The position numbers were made by a program, and so were the translations under genes. DNA of 44,146 bases, taken from the IMG/VR virus record IMGVR_UViG_3300025313_000035, positions 1 to 44,146 of that record, one strand, 5' to 3'. The notes under the pieces are model-generated. The model did no database searches. It saw only the letters and a list, made by a program, of their open reading frames with translations, and was not told where the DNA came from. Origin of the DNA: a virus. How positions within the stretch are numbered: the stretch's first letter is position 1; the number at the start of each line of letters is the position of its first letter. This document shows positions 13,042 to 20,796 of this stretch, piece by piece.

Positions 13042-14769
13042 TTACCTGCTTTCTTGTTCAGGGTTACAAATCATGTTGACCATGTCATCTAGTCGAGGGT
13101 TAGTGATGATCGTAGGGAAGACACCTGATCTATCACCTGCCTCATATTGAGCGTGGGGCTTAGTTAATAGGAAATTTGTGAACTCTCCCTCATCGCTAAT
13201 CTGTGCCTTAAGGAAGCCTATCGTATCGATGTAGTAAGGAAGCGCAGTTGCTAGCTGACCTTGAACATATGGGTACCATTTGCCGTCTTGGTTCTGTTTT
13301 GTCATCGCCGTTAGAATCACTGCATCCAGCGGCACTGTCGGGTGGGTTAGTAAATCTCTATACTGCCTAACAAGTTGGGCAACTTTTCGATAAACTTCCC
13401 CCCACTGCTGCAGCTTTAACTGCTCATCGCCAGCTATTGCATCAATACAACGTTGCTGGGCCTCAGAGATTGAATCGATGATGACCGAACGAAATGAGTG
13501 TTTTCCGGCTGCCAACCAAGCATATGCCTGACTCAGAGAACTGAAATCTCTTACGTAGGTCACGCACGTTTCCCAAGAACCGTCATACTCCGGGGGAGGC
13601 ACAGTTGGTACCCAAGAGATTTTCTTAGATTTCAAAAACCGTGAATTGCCTTCTGAATCTAAAAGAAGACGAGGTCCCGGTGCTGAATCAGCAAGAGTTG
13701 TGTTATGAGTGACTATAAATTTATCCACGACAAATAAACCATCAAAATTAGCAACTGCAATACAACGAGTTGGTTGCTGGGCGGATGGCGCCACCGAAGC
13801 AATCCTCCTAAGAGGATGACGGATTCTATTCCGATCTTCGTAGTAATGACGACGAGACCCTCGGAAGGCCACCATATCAATAGGCAAACGTAGAGCTGTT
13901 CTGTAAGCTCGTTTACCCATCTTGCGTTCTTTCTTATATGTATAGGTAGGCGATCTATCTGTTATTTTCTTTGTGCAGCCTCCTACTGACCAGATCAATT
14001 CTCTAAAATCTTTGCACAGCTGGAGGCTAGTCGTCACAAAATTCAGCATTTTCCCGTCATTAAACCCATCAGAATCCATAATGCCTTGAAGAAGGGCAAC
14101 CCGGTCTGCAATAGGGGCTTTAAGGTATATTTTCGGAATGAATTTCTCGTGTGAGTACAGCCCCCAAAGATCTAGGGATCTCAAAGCTTCGGTGAGTGGA
14201 TTTTTTTCATTCTTCTTGTTTACAAAAAAGAATTCAATACCAGTATGACGGACTGTTGTTCCTTCTGGTGCTTCAATACAAATTTCAGGGTCTGCGCAAG
14301 TAAGCCTAGGGGTTGAACTTCTAAATGATCCATCACCAAGCATTAGCCCCAGAAGATATGGCTCAACCGGCAACGGATTGTCTGATTTAATTCCCTGCCA
14401 AGCGACAGTTGGTATGTATAGGGGCTCACCAACTGGTCCAGTAGATACACCGATCTGACGATAAATATCTTCAGTAGATAGAATGGCCCATCGATCAGTG
14501 TTGCGCCTGCGAGTCCTCCATAAGTGACTAGAATCAGTGATGATGGATTCACCATCATCAAATTCAATCCGATAACATTCTTGGGGGCCTCGTTCAAAAA
14601 TAGCTAAAACAATTGTTGGATGTCCGTCCGATCCGATAACCTCATCACCTATTGATAGCGAACCAAAATCTTGCCACCCGGTCGGAGTAAGAGTAGGTGT
14701 TGAATAAGGCAGCCCCTTCCCGCTTTTTGAGGCTCCATGTAGGAGGAATGAAATTCCACATTCGCTCAT
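13042..14769 (-). CDS. RecA/Sak4-like ATPase interrupted by an intein
   Basis: 575-aa precursor from ATG 14769 (overlaps the upstream stop; GAGGAAG precedes it). Removing the 338-residue intein leaves about 237 aa. N-extein ends GASKSGK and C-extein begins TTLADSAPG, so splicing rebuilds a complete Walker A (GASKSGKTT). Further on, FRSVIIDSISEAQ is the Walker B strand and AVILTAMTKQNQDGKWYPYVQG follows as in phage Sak4/RecA-like single-strand annealing ATPases. Without splicing the ATP site is broken, so splicing is required for activity. It likely promotes strand annealing with the SSB-like protein and the exonuclease. An upstream in-frame start at 14820 exists but overlaps the preceding gene. 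Confidence 0.87.
   Translation of the reverse strand: MSECGISFLLHGASKSGKGLPYSTPTLTPTGWQDFGSLSIGDEVIGSDGHPTIVLAIFERGPQECYRIEFDDGESIITDSSHLWRTRRRNTDRWAILSTEDIYRQIGVSTGPVGEPLYIPTVAWQGIKSDNPLPVEPYLLGLMLGDGSFRSSTPRLTCADPEICIEAPEGTTVRHTGIEFFFVNKKNEKNPLTEALRSLDLWGLYSHEKFIPKIYLKAPIADRVALLQGIMDSDGFNDGKMLNFVTTSLQLCKDFRELIWSVGGCTKKITDRSPTYTYKKERKMGKRAYRTALRLPIDMVAFRGSRRHYYEDRNRIRHPLRRIASVAPSAQQPTRCIAVANFDGLFVVDKFIVTHNTTLADSAPGPRLLLDSEGNSRFLKSKKISWVPTVPPPEYDGSWETCVTYVRDFSSLSQAYAWLAAGKHSFRSVIIDSISEAQQRCIDAIAGDEQLKLQQWGEVYRKVAQLVRQYRDLLTHPTVPLDAVILTAMTKQNQDGKWYPYVQGQLATALPYYIDTIGFLKAQISDEGEFTNFLLTKPHAQYEAGDRSGVFPTIITNPRLDDMVNMICNPEQESR
13702..14715 (-). mobile_element. Class 3-type intein with LAGLIDADG endonuclease
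   Basis: Inserted in the Walker A of the RecA-like ATPase between K and T. Intein residue 1 is Gly, not Cys/Ser/Ala. Block A follows (LPYSTPTLTPTGW). Block B has H64 and W66 (SSHLW), the block F Cys is C318 (TRCIAVANFDG), and block G is VTHN with T336, H337, N338, followed by extein Thr. Trp-Cys-Thr at these places is the signature of class 3 inteins, which use the block F Cys for the first branched intermediate. Two LAGLIDADG motifs (LLGLMLGDGSF about 121-131, LLQGIMDSDGF about 208-218) make it a full homing intein. Boundaries come from restoring the Walker A. Confidence 0.85.
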
Positions 14770-14972
14770 ACTTCCTCTTTCCATAACATTCGCACTGCAT
14801 CGTGGTCTGGTGACGGGCAATCGAGGATGTAGCCCGCCTCCACCACGTTGAGGTCTTTCATCATAACCTGTCCGGTGTGCCCGTCAACCATCTGACAAAG
14901 CTGGCTGTGCTTGACTGTGGGCATGACGGCTGTGAGGGCATCTAAGTCAGCTTGGGTTATACCGAAGATCAT
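14766..14972 (-). CDS. Hypothetical protein, 68 aa
   Basis: Acidic small protein (DLDALTAVMPTVKHSQLCQM, later ILDCPSPDHDAVRMLW). Its stop overlaps the ATG of the RecA-like gene and it starts just after the Cas4-like gene end, so it belongs to the recombination operon. Family unknown. Confidence 0.6.
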   Translation of the reverse strand: MIFGITQADLDALTAVMPTVKHSQLCQMVDGHTGQVMMKDLNVVEAGYILDCPSPDHDAVRMLWKEEV

Positions 14973-14981
14973 TTTTCCCTT

Positions 14982-15980
14982 TCAAATGCTGTCGAGATCA
15001 GATCTAGATTCTGCATATCTTTCGTATGGATTAGATACCCTGAAGTTATTTGTGAGAAACTCCTCAGCGTAGTCATCCATATCAAACATCGGGCATGCGG
15101 TGCGAAAGTCGCAACCCCAAGAGCACCGAGAACTGGGTCGAGGGTAACAAACAGCCCTGTGGTCTGTGTTCCGGTTTAACTCGTCTCTGGCTTGGATGAT
15201 ATCAGAGATCGTCCCGGTCAGCCTTATGTAGAAGTTCCTTAGCATTTTATCTGAAACTTCGACGCTTTCCCTCGCATAAAAAGGTGGTGTTGCTTTAGCA
15301 GTGCGAAGTGTTTTTCTGAGAAGATTCCACATTGCATATGACGGCATCTTATCTGGATTATTAAGCCGATAAAGAAGAGCATAAGTGAAAAGCTGCTCGT
15401 TCAGATCAAGCAACGGATCAATGAGACTCTGACACGACTTGTGGTCTAGGAAAAAGAAACGTTCTAATTTGTCAATACCAATAGCGTCTCGCTTACCCAG
15501 GATAGTTACATCTGTCCCACTAATATGTAAAGTATGCTCAATTTCAGATTCAGCTTCGATGATCTCAAAGTCTGAATCAATTCCTGTTTCTTCTATCCAA
15601 TCAAAGTAGCCCTCTAACATAGTGCGAGCCATCTTATGATCTTTATCCACAGCTGTTAGATCATTAGGAGTATTCTTTCTAACTTCTTCATAAATTGATG
15701 TAAGGACACCTAAAGCTAACCCCTTAGAACCGCTAGGAGAATAATACGAAGCTAGTGAAGAGTGAATATTAGTTCCTAGAGCGAGGGCACCAGTAGTTTT
15801 TTCTGGTGCTTTTAACCCTCTAAAATATTGGAGCCACCAGCGTCTGCGACAATCTTTCCAAGTTTGAATTTCACTATTACTGATTTGTAATGTAGGGACT
15901 GATTTAACTAGCTTCATTTCCTTTTCCCATAAATTACTGGGGCTACCCGTAAATGGTATTATCTGCCCCATTTCAGTCAT
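14982..15980 (-). CDS. PD-(D/E)XK exonuclease, Cas4/RecB-like
   Basis: 332 aa from ATG 15980, preceded by GGGAGG at five bases. The N terminus has the Cas4-like SNSEIQTWKDCRRRWWLQYF with a first Cys. The middle has ILGKRDAIGIDKLERFFFLDH (D...D-x-K-type core KRDAIG / FLDHKS). The C terminus has CYPRPSSRCSWGCDFRTAC, the Cys triplet that usually completes an Fe-S cluster. It probably resects DNA ends to give single strands for the SSB-like and RecA-like proteins. Confidence 0.87.
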   Translation of the reverse strand: MTEMGQIIPFTGSPSNLWEKEMKLVKSVPTLQISNSEIQTWKDCRRRWWLQYFRGLKAPEKTTGALALGTNIHSSLASYYSPSGSKGLALGVLTSIYEEVRKNTPNDLTAVDKDHKMARTMLEGYFDWIEETGIDSDFEIIEAESEIEHTLHISGTDVTILGKRDAIGIDKLERFFFLDHKSCQSLIDPLLDLNEQLFTYALLYRLNNPDKMPSYAMWNLLRKTLRTAKATPPFYARESVEVSDKMLRNFYIRLTGTISDIIQARDELNRNTDHRAVCYPRPSSRCSWGCDFRTACPMFDMDDYAEEFLTNNFRVSNPYERYAESRSDLDSI

Positions 15981-16173
15981 CAAATCCTCCCATAAGCTGT
16001 TTCCTCATCAAAACCCAATGGAACTCAAGGGTCATATGAGTAGCTGCATGCTCTTGGAATCCGGCTTCCATCAGCTTATTGTGATAGCCCGCCACGATTG
16101 CCACGAGCATGTCCAAGTTCTTCGTCAACTCCTCAAATTCTTCAGGAGTAATGAGGGGATCTTCTTCACTCAT
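15973..16173 (-). CDS. Hypothetical protein, 66 aa
   Basis: Acidic N terminus (MSEEDPLITPEEFEELTK), then a helix rich in Ala/His/Met (MLVAIVAGYHNKLMEAGF). It overlaps the next gene by eight bases and the upstream stop by one. Possibly a small phage regulatory or structural factor. Family unknown. Confidence 0.55.
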   Translation of the reverse strand: MSEEDPLITPEEFEELTKNLDMLVAIVAGYHNKLMEAGFQEHAATHMTLEFHWVLMRKQLMGGFDD

Positions 16174-16349
16174 CAGTTCCAGGCCGCTTTGTACGAGACG
16201 GGGGCTGTTGTAACGAGCATCTTGTAAGAGTGCCGCAGGTAGGGGTCGATGTCTGGGTCCTCCATCCTATCCGCTAGGGCTTGGCGCCCGTGTACGGTGA
16301 GCGAGAGAAGGACAACCTCTCTCCAAGCCTGCATCTGTCTCTGTTCCAT
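16173..16349 (-). CDS. Hypothetical protein, 57 aa
   Basis: Start set at ATG 16349; an upstream GTG (16394) lacks a ribosome binding site and adds a basic tract. The protein is rich in Gln/Arg and Val/Leu (EVVLLSLTVHGRQALADRM) with an acidic middle. It overlaps the next gene by one base. Function unknown. Confidence 0.5.
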   Translation of the reverse strand: MEQRQMQAWREVVLLSLTVHGRQALADRMEDPDIDPYLRHSYKMLVTTAPVSYKAAWN

Positions 16350-16377
16350 CTTCCGTTTTCTCCGCTTCCTAAGGAAT

Positions 16378-16713
16378 CTATGTGTGAACCACACGGCAGT
16401 CTAGTTGCTCCAAAAGCTGGGCGCAAGAGAGGCAGGGCTGCGAAGGTCGAGGCTCTTCTTCCATTCGTCCTACTCTAGCGACATAGACAGTGGCCCGTCG
16501 AGGGTATCCCGCCCGGCGAAGCGCTCGTGCTTCCGCATGGACTGAGACAAGGGCGAGGGGGACACCTGCGACGGTGGGGGAGTTCTTCGTAAGGTTGACC
16601 GCACGTCCTAGAGTCTTCCCATTCTTGATGACTATTGCACCATGACGGAATCTTTCACGGCTCTCGCCTGCTAGAGCGAGAGCCTGGCGCAAATGATGGT
16701 TGTCCTTGGTCAC
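16378..16713 (-). CDS. Cytidine/dCMP deaminase-like protein
   Basis: 111 aa. Zinc-dependent deaminase motifs are visible: SVHAEARALRRAG (the His-Ala-Glu active site) and PCLSCAQLL (PCxxC). Preceding HGAIVIKNGKTLGRAVN matches the first strand of the fold. It may convert dCMP to dUMP or modify cytidine in the nucleotide pool. At 111 aa it is shorter than typical phage dCMP deaminases and lacks the allosteric part. GTG 16713 overlaps the upstream stop. Confidence 0.78.
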   Translation of the reverse strand: MTKDNHHLRQALALAGESRERFRHGAIVIKNGKTLGRAVNLTKNSPTVAGVPLALVSVHAEARALRRAGYPRRATVYVARVGRMEEEPRPSQPCLSCAQLLEQLDCRVVHT

Positions 16714-16838
16714 AGATCAACTCTTCGGTCAACAGAACTAAGGGTCCGGGCTCTCTCAAAGGCTAACCAAGCTTCTAGGGAGGAAATCATCTGCTTAAGC
16801 TTTTCAACCTCAGCTTCCAATTCTTCTATTCGGCTCAT
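16710..16838 (-). CDS. Small coiled-coil protein, 42 aa
   Basis: From ATG 16838: IEELEAEVEKLKQMISSLEA forms a heptad pattern typical of a short coiled coil, followed by a basic C terminus. Its stop overlaps the deaminase GTG as GTGA. It may mediate oligomerisation of some partner. Confidence 0.55.
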   Translation of the reverse strand: MSRIEELEAEVEKLKQMISSLEAWLAFERARTLSSVDRRVDL

Positions 16839-16853
16839 AGGGTCCTTTCTTCT

Positions 16854-17318
16854 TCATATATGTTTCCAGTTTCTCCCAGTGACAATCATTGAAATTAATG
16901 CCCTACTTACATCAAACATTTCAGCTAAATCCTTTTGAAAAAATGTGCCAGTTGCATACAACTTTCGTATTGCTAAGACTTCCTCATCCGAAAGTTTGGA
17001 CATACCGTGATCCGTTCCGACCCGTGCAGATTTAAATCGACCTTTATTTAGAGCATCTCTACAATTATCGGCTGGAGTGCCCAAGAAAAGATGATCGGGG
17101 CGAAAACAAGGCGGATTGTCACAATGATGGAGAACCCATAGACCTTCTGGAATTGGTCCATTAATAGCTTCCCAAACTAATCTATGAACTGATTGTAATT
17201 TTCCATTAAATGAAACTCGCCCATATCCAAATGGGACTTTATATCCAGTCCATTCCCAGCAACCAGCATAGGGCCCACGAAAATTGCTTGGGCGATCTTC
17301 TAATTTTTTACCTGGCAT
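16854..17318 (-). CDS. HNH homing-type endonuclease with HTH tail
   Basis: 154 aa from ATG 17318 (AAAAGG eight bases upstream), overlapping the helicase end by 11 bases. Signature parts: GCWEWTGYKVPFGYG, SVHRLVWEAINGPIPEG, the core LHHCDNPPCFRPDHLFLGT and DNCRDALNKGR. The tail LSDEEVLAIRKLYAT...LAEMFDVSRALISMI is a helix-turn-helix. A longer start at 17354 is possible but would lie inside the helicase. Confidence 0.88.
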   Translation of the reverse strand: MPGKKLEDRPSNFRGPYAGCWEWTGYKVPFGYGRVSFNGKLQSVHRLVWEAINGPIPEGLWVLHHCDNPPCFRPDHLFLGTPADNCRDALNKGRFKSARVGTDHGMSKLSDEEVLAIRKLYATGTFFQKDLAEMFDVSRALISMIVTGRNWKHI

Positions 17319-19026
17319 ATAATAACCTTTTAAGAGCGACTTTATCTTTGACAACTTCTTCTAACATTTCTGCTTTTCCAGCAAGAATCTCAAGTTGAGC
17401 AGATTCTATAGAATTTTCAGTCACATAGTCAATAACTACAACTGACTCGTGATGTTCGCTACCAATTCTATGAATGCGTCCGATAGCCTGCTGCTGGTCC
17501 ACGTTTGAAAATGAACGCTGAAGAAAAATTCCTATGCGGGCTCTATTTAATGTAACTCCCACGCCTCCTGCGCTGATGACCACTAAACAAACATCTACCT
17601 TGGCTTCTTGGAAAGAATCAATTTGATTTTGTCTGACATCTGTTGTTTGACCGCCCTTGATAATCGAGTAAGAGATGTCCGCTTTTTCAAGGCGGTTAGC
17701 CGCCATCTCAATAAGCTGCCGGGACTGGGCAAAGACCACCACCGGCTCGTTAAAGTCCGCCAAGTCTTCCATAAGAGCATCAAGCTTGCAAGAGGGATCG
17801 GACAATCTTACTCCATCCTCAGTGAGTTCTGCATAGGACGAAGCAAATTGTACCATGCGTGTGAGCTGAGCCAAAGCCGATGAGGCAATCACCATTGAGC
17901 CGTCGTCAGTAGTGGCCCACAAACTCTCCGCCATCGTGTTATATGCTTTGGCTTGCTTGGGGTTCATCTGCACGTCACGGCGCTCATAGATGATGGGAGG
18001 CAACTGGGGGAGGATAGCTTCTTTCACGCAACGTCGGAAGCGGGGATGGAAGATATCTTCAAATTCGGTCTGCATCTCTGGTCTGATTCCAAAGACATCC
18101 AATCCACCAAATGGATTGAATCCTGTCAAACAGTAGCGGGAAATGAATTGAGTTTTGGAGGGCCACTCTTGAGGATTTAAAAAATGCAAGATAGGAAAAA
18201 GTGTATCGGGGGCATTAGTTAGGGGGGTGCCAGTTAAAGCCCATCTAAATCGCACTGAAGGGCCATGTCCTACAGCCCACACTGCTCTTGTCCATTTAGT
18301 ACGGGGGGAAGACAATTTGTGACTCTCGTCGCTTATTACAATTTTCCATGGAATAAAGTTCAATTCCTTCGGAGTCTTCTCCGCATCTGTTAAAGCAATG
18401 CTTCCATATGGAGCGAGCCTTGAGTGAAGACGGACGCTCTCGTAGTTGATTATGACGACCCCAGGGTTGTCTCCTGCTTCAGCGAGAATCTTCTGGCGCT
18501 TTGGGGCTGTTCCATCAACAACATAGACAGGGATGCCCGGCCACCACTTCTCCACCTCCCTCGCCCATGAGCGTTTACAACTATTCGGGGCAATTACTAG
18601 CATAGGAAGTTCATTGACTGCTTTAGCTGCAGCGATTACTTGAATTGTCTTGCCTGATCCCATCTCATCGGCGCAGAGTGCTTGCTTTGCGGTAATGAGG
18701 AAAAGTGCCCCAACTTCTTGAAAGTTGTACAACCCGTGTGGGAGGCCCCCCGGATCTTGGATTGACAACTCGTTGCGGAGAGCCAAGGAGGGAGCCACCC
18801 GGAGGTCGAGTTCACTCTTCGCCCATTTCCAAAGTTCCGGTCCTATTTCCAACCGGTCTCCGAACACGGCTCGGAGTTGGCGACAAGCGGACCATGAGAG
18901 GGGGGTGTGCCATTTCTTAACCTCAGAATTCCATCTACTACCGGGGATTGATTTAACGCCCTCTCGGTCTTGCATTCCAGACTCTATGAAAATTCTTTGG
19001 CCTTGAATTTCGACCTTTACCTGCAT
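17308..19026 (-). CDS. SNF2-type SF2 helicase/ATPase
   Basis: 572 aa. Motif I is DEMGSGKT (120-127), motif II DESH, motif III TGTPLTN. The C-terminal domain has VISAGGVGVTLNRA and the arginine-finger motif QAIGRIHRIGS. The first about 60 residues (SIPGSRWNSEVKKWHTPLS) resemble the HARP-like module of SMARCAL1/phage SNF2 proteins, linked to fork remodelling. It would unwind or reanneal DNA during replication/recombination. It is the first gene after the structured non-coding segment. Confidence 0.93.
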   Translation of the reverse strand: MQVKVEIQGQRIFIESGMQDREGVKSIPGSRWNSEVKKWHTPLSWSACRQLRAVFGDRLEIGPELWKWAKSELDLRVAPSLALRNELSIQDPGGLPHGLYNFQEVGALFLITAKQALCADEMGSGKTIQVIAAAKAVNELPMLVIAPNSCKRSWAREVEKWWPGIPVYVVDGTAPKRQKILAEAGDNPGVVIINYESVRLHSRLAPYGSIALTDAEKTPKELNFIPWKIVISDESHKLSSPRTKWTRAVWAVGHGPSVRFRWALTGTPLTNAPDTLFPILHFLNPQEWPSKTQFISRYCLTGFNPFGGLDVFGIRPEMQTEFEDIFHPRFRRCVKEAILPQLPPIIYERRDVQMNPKQAKAYNTMAESLWATTDDGSMVIASSALAQLTRMVQFASSYAELTEDGVRLSDPSCKLDALMEDLADFNEPVVVFAQSRQLIEMAANRLEKADISYSIIKGGQTTDVRQNQIDSFQEAKVDVCLVVISAGGVGVTLNRARIGIFLQRSFSNVDQQQAIGRIHRIGSEHHESVVVIDYVTENSIESAQLEILAGKAEMLEEVVKDKVALKRLLYAR

Positions 19027-19372
19027 TTCGGGTTTCGCCTTCTTCCTAATTACAAAAATTTTCAGCCCTTAATGCTGTTCCCTCCAGGGTGGAGTACAGG
19101 AGCTACCTGTCAAGCACCCTGGAGGGGGGACAGCGCAGTGCCGGAACGGCCTGCATCCAATCCGGTCTTCACCGATGGTACTAGGCTTCCCTGCACACTG
19201 CACGCCACGGGACATTCGATGACGTTTTTCCTCTCTGCTAGGCTCGGAGAGGCTTGAGCGGTACTGGCCCGGCTAGCACCCAGCCGCCCTGTTATCCGAT
19301 CAGGGAACGGTCTCCAGGATGCCGCCTCGGAGAACTTGTTACTAAGCGACAGGTTTTGCTCTTTACCCGGTA
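19027..19372. other. Non-coding, highly structured segment
   Basis: 346 bases with no credible frame. Several inverted repeats: a 12-bp perfect outer stem with a second 5-bp stem inside it (19080-19126), CCTCTC / GAGAGG and CGGCT / AGCCG further on, and CCCTG / CAGGG. On the minus strand it would be transcribed between the 204-aa gene and the SNF2 helicase. This may be a structured RNA or a multi-hairpin attenuator. It does not match tRNA, tmRNA or RNase P by eye. Confidence 0.45.
19080..19126 (-). terminator. Nested perfect hairpin upstream of the helicase gene
   Basis: CCCTCCAGGGTG pairs perfectly with CACCCTGGAGGG (12 bp), enclosing ACAGG-agcta-CCTGT (5 bp). It lies about 55 bases upstream of the helicase start on the minus strand. 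It may be a terminator of the upstream transcript, a leader structure, or part of a larger RNA. No T run follows immediately on the minus strand. Confidence 0.4.
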
Positions 19373-19987
19373 TTATATGGTGCTCATGGCTGCTATGCGA
19401 TGCTCCGTATCATCGCCATGACAAATGTCGCAACACTCTTCGTGAACATCTTCCCCGTTAGCATCGGAATGGCGTTGATCCCACTCTTCTTCTGAAAAGG
19501 AACACAGACAACCGTAACAAGTTTCTAACGATTCCATTATACTCTCCCAAGAGCCCCGGTTAACAAGGACAAGCTCAATATCCTTCCAAGTCGTGTCATC
19601 AATATCCTGGATATCCTGAGCAGTGGCGAGAAGCTCACAAACAGCCACACTGAACGGGTTAGTCTCACGTTTGTAACTACAAGACCTGAGAGTTGCATTA
19701 CGAAACAGAAGTGACCTAATAAGGTCATTCTCCTTGAACTCCGGGTGGAAGTCTTCAATCCACTGACCGACAATGCAGACAGGAGTCACAAGCAGTGGCT
19801 CCTCGTCCTCAATGTTAAAGTGGTCGAAATCGACATGGACACCCTTATCGTCCGTGTAATACACGCATGTATCCTCCTCATCCAATCCACCGTCAATCAC
19901 TATTCTTCCCCGGCGATCCGGGTATCGAGTGATCAGGGAGGAAAGTTCCGCACGAACAACTTCAACAGTCAGTTCCGAAGGTTTCAT
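19373..19987 (-). CDS. Hypothetical protein, 204 aa, Cys-rich tail
   Basis: ATG 19987 follows GAAAGGAAA. The protein is acidic with a YYTDDKGVHVDFDHFNIEDEEP segment split over the middle and a C terminus that has CYGCLC and ECCDICHGDD, suggesting a metal site. Resembles conserved actinophage proteins of unknown role, but I cannot name it. Downstream on its strand lies the structured segment. Confidence 0.65.
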   Translation of the reverse strand: MKPSELTVEVVRAELSSLITRYPDRRGRIVIDGGLDEEDTCVYYTDDKGVHVDFDHFNIEDEEPLLVTPVCIVGQWIEDFHPEFKENDLIRSLLFRNATLRSCSYKRETNPFSVAVCELLATAQDIQDIDDTTWKDIELVLVNRGSWESIMESLETCYGCLCSFSEEEWDQRHSDANGEDVHEECCDICHGDDTEHRIAAMSTI

Positions 19988-20097
19988 TTCTTTCCTTTCG
20001 TTAAGTTAAATCCTTCTATGGATCGGGAAAAGGGTTCAGAGAAAAATAGTTTCTCCTCATACTTAGTGCACAGAACCGACAGAAACTAATTCTGAAT

Positions 20098-20152
20098 GGG
20101 TGCAGGAGACTAGTCTCCTGCACCCACGTTAGGGGACCACCAGCCTCTGGTG
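20098..20152 (-). terminator. Tandem hairpins after the lipoprotein gene
   Basis: A perfect palindrome at 20098-20125 with 14-base arms (GGGTGCAGGAGACT and its complement), and next to it CACCAG-cct-CTGGTG at 20138-20152. Both lie just after the lipoprotein stop on the minus strand. No T tract follows, which is not unusual in actinobacteria. Most likely a terminator pair; the perfect palindrome could also be an operator. Confidence 0.5.
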
Positions 20153-20153
20153 A

Positions 20154-20537
20154 TTAAAGGTTTAGGGACTCAAGAGTGTCCAGAGAGTCCTCAAGCTCGT
20201 CCAAGGTGCTAGCAGCCTGGGCCGCCTGAGCCGGGGCAAATTTACCACAAGTATTAAGCAACAGCCTACCAGTATTCACGGCCTCACGTCCGGTGGCAAT
20301 AGCAGCATCCACACCAGCTTGAGTAGTCACGTATTCCACAGCCTCAGCATACTCCCCGAGAAGATCAGCAAACTTGCCAGCCTTCTCGGAACACTGGGCG
20401 GCAGTGGGACCGGAACTAGGGGTCTGGGAACTAGGGGTCTGGGAACTAGGACTCTGAGTGCTAGTCTCATTGGTGCAGGCACTGGTTAGAAGGATCGAAG
20501 ACAAGGACAGGACGGTAATGGAAACGAACTTCTTCAC
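20154..20537 (-). CDS. Predicted exported lipoprotein, 127 aa
   Basis: Start set at GTG 20537, preceded by AAAGGAA; an upstream ATG adds five residues. Signal peptide KKFVSITVLSLSSILLTSAC, with lipobox LTSAC, so Cys is likely lipid-modified and the protein tethered to the outer face of the host membrane. A short tandem TPSSQ-type repeat (15-base units) follows, then an Ala/Glu-rich helical part with one Cys pair. Phage lipoproteins often act in superinfection exclusion or host-envelope change. That role is inferred. Confidence 0.82.
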   Translation of the reverse strand: MKKFVSITVLSLSSILLTSACTNETSTQSPSSQTPSSQTPSSGPTAAQCSEKAGKFADLLGEYAEAVEYVTTQAGVDAAIATGREAVNTGRLLLNTCGKFAPAQAAQAASTLDELEDSLDTLESLNL

Positions 20538-20640
20538 TTCAATTCCTTTCAAGGATTTTTGGTGGAGAGATGATTTATTTTTAAATTTAATATAGGTTTA
20601 ACCGTGTAACATTCCCATTAGCTTTCCTTTCTGAGCCTAA

Positions 20641-20796
20641 TTACTCAAGGTAATCCACATCTAAGCCATAATCGGAGACGTTGATGCCTGTCTTAACTGC
20701 ACGAATCATTTTGTGCATGGCAGTTTCGACTTCAGACATTAACACGTCTTCTTCCTCTTCAACAATAATTTCTAGGGTAACTAGAAATGTGGTCAT
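20641..20796 (-). CDS. Small acidic protein, 51 aa
   Basis: ATG 20796 follows a near-perfect GGAGGAGG and overlaps the stop of the ParB-like gene as ATGA. MTTFLVTLEIIVEEEEDV starts it, and VKTGINVSDYGLDVDYLE ends it. The frame is beta-then-helix like, acidic. Function unknown. Confidence 0.65.
   Translation of the reverse strand: MTTFLVTLEIIVEEEEDVLMSEVETAMHKMIRAVKTGINVSDYGLDVDYLE

Noticed and set aside
14713-14715. Gly1 of the intein as a sequence error for Cys
   Set aside because: The block F Cys and block G Thr of class 3 inteins are both present, and the block F position is normally Asp in class 1. The pattern explains Gly1 without an error.
19027-19372. tmRNA or RNase P RNA
   Set aside because: No tag reading frame, no 3' tRNA-like end, and only a chance GAGGAAA resemblance to the RNase P core on the minus strand.
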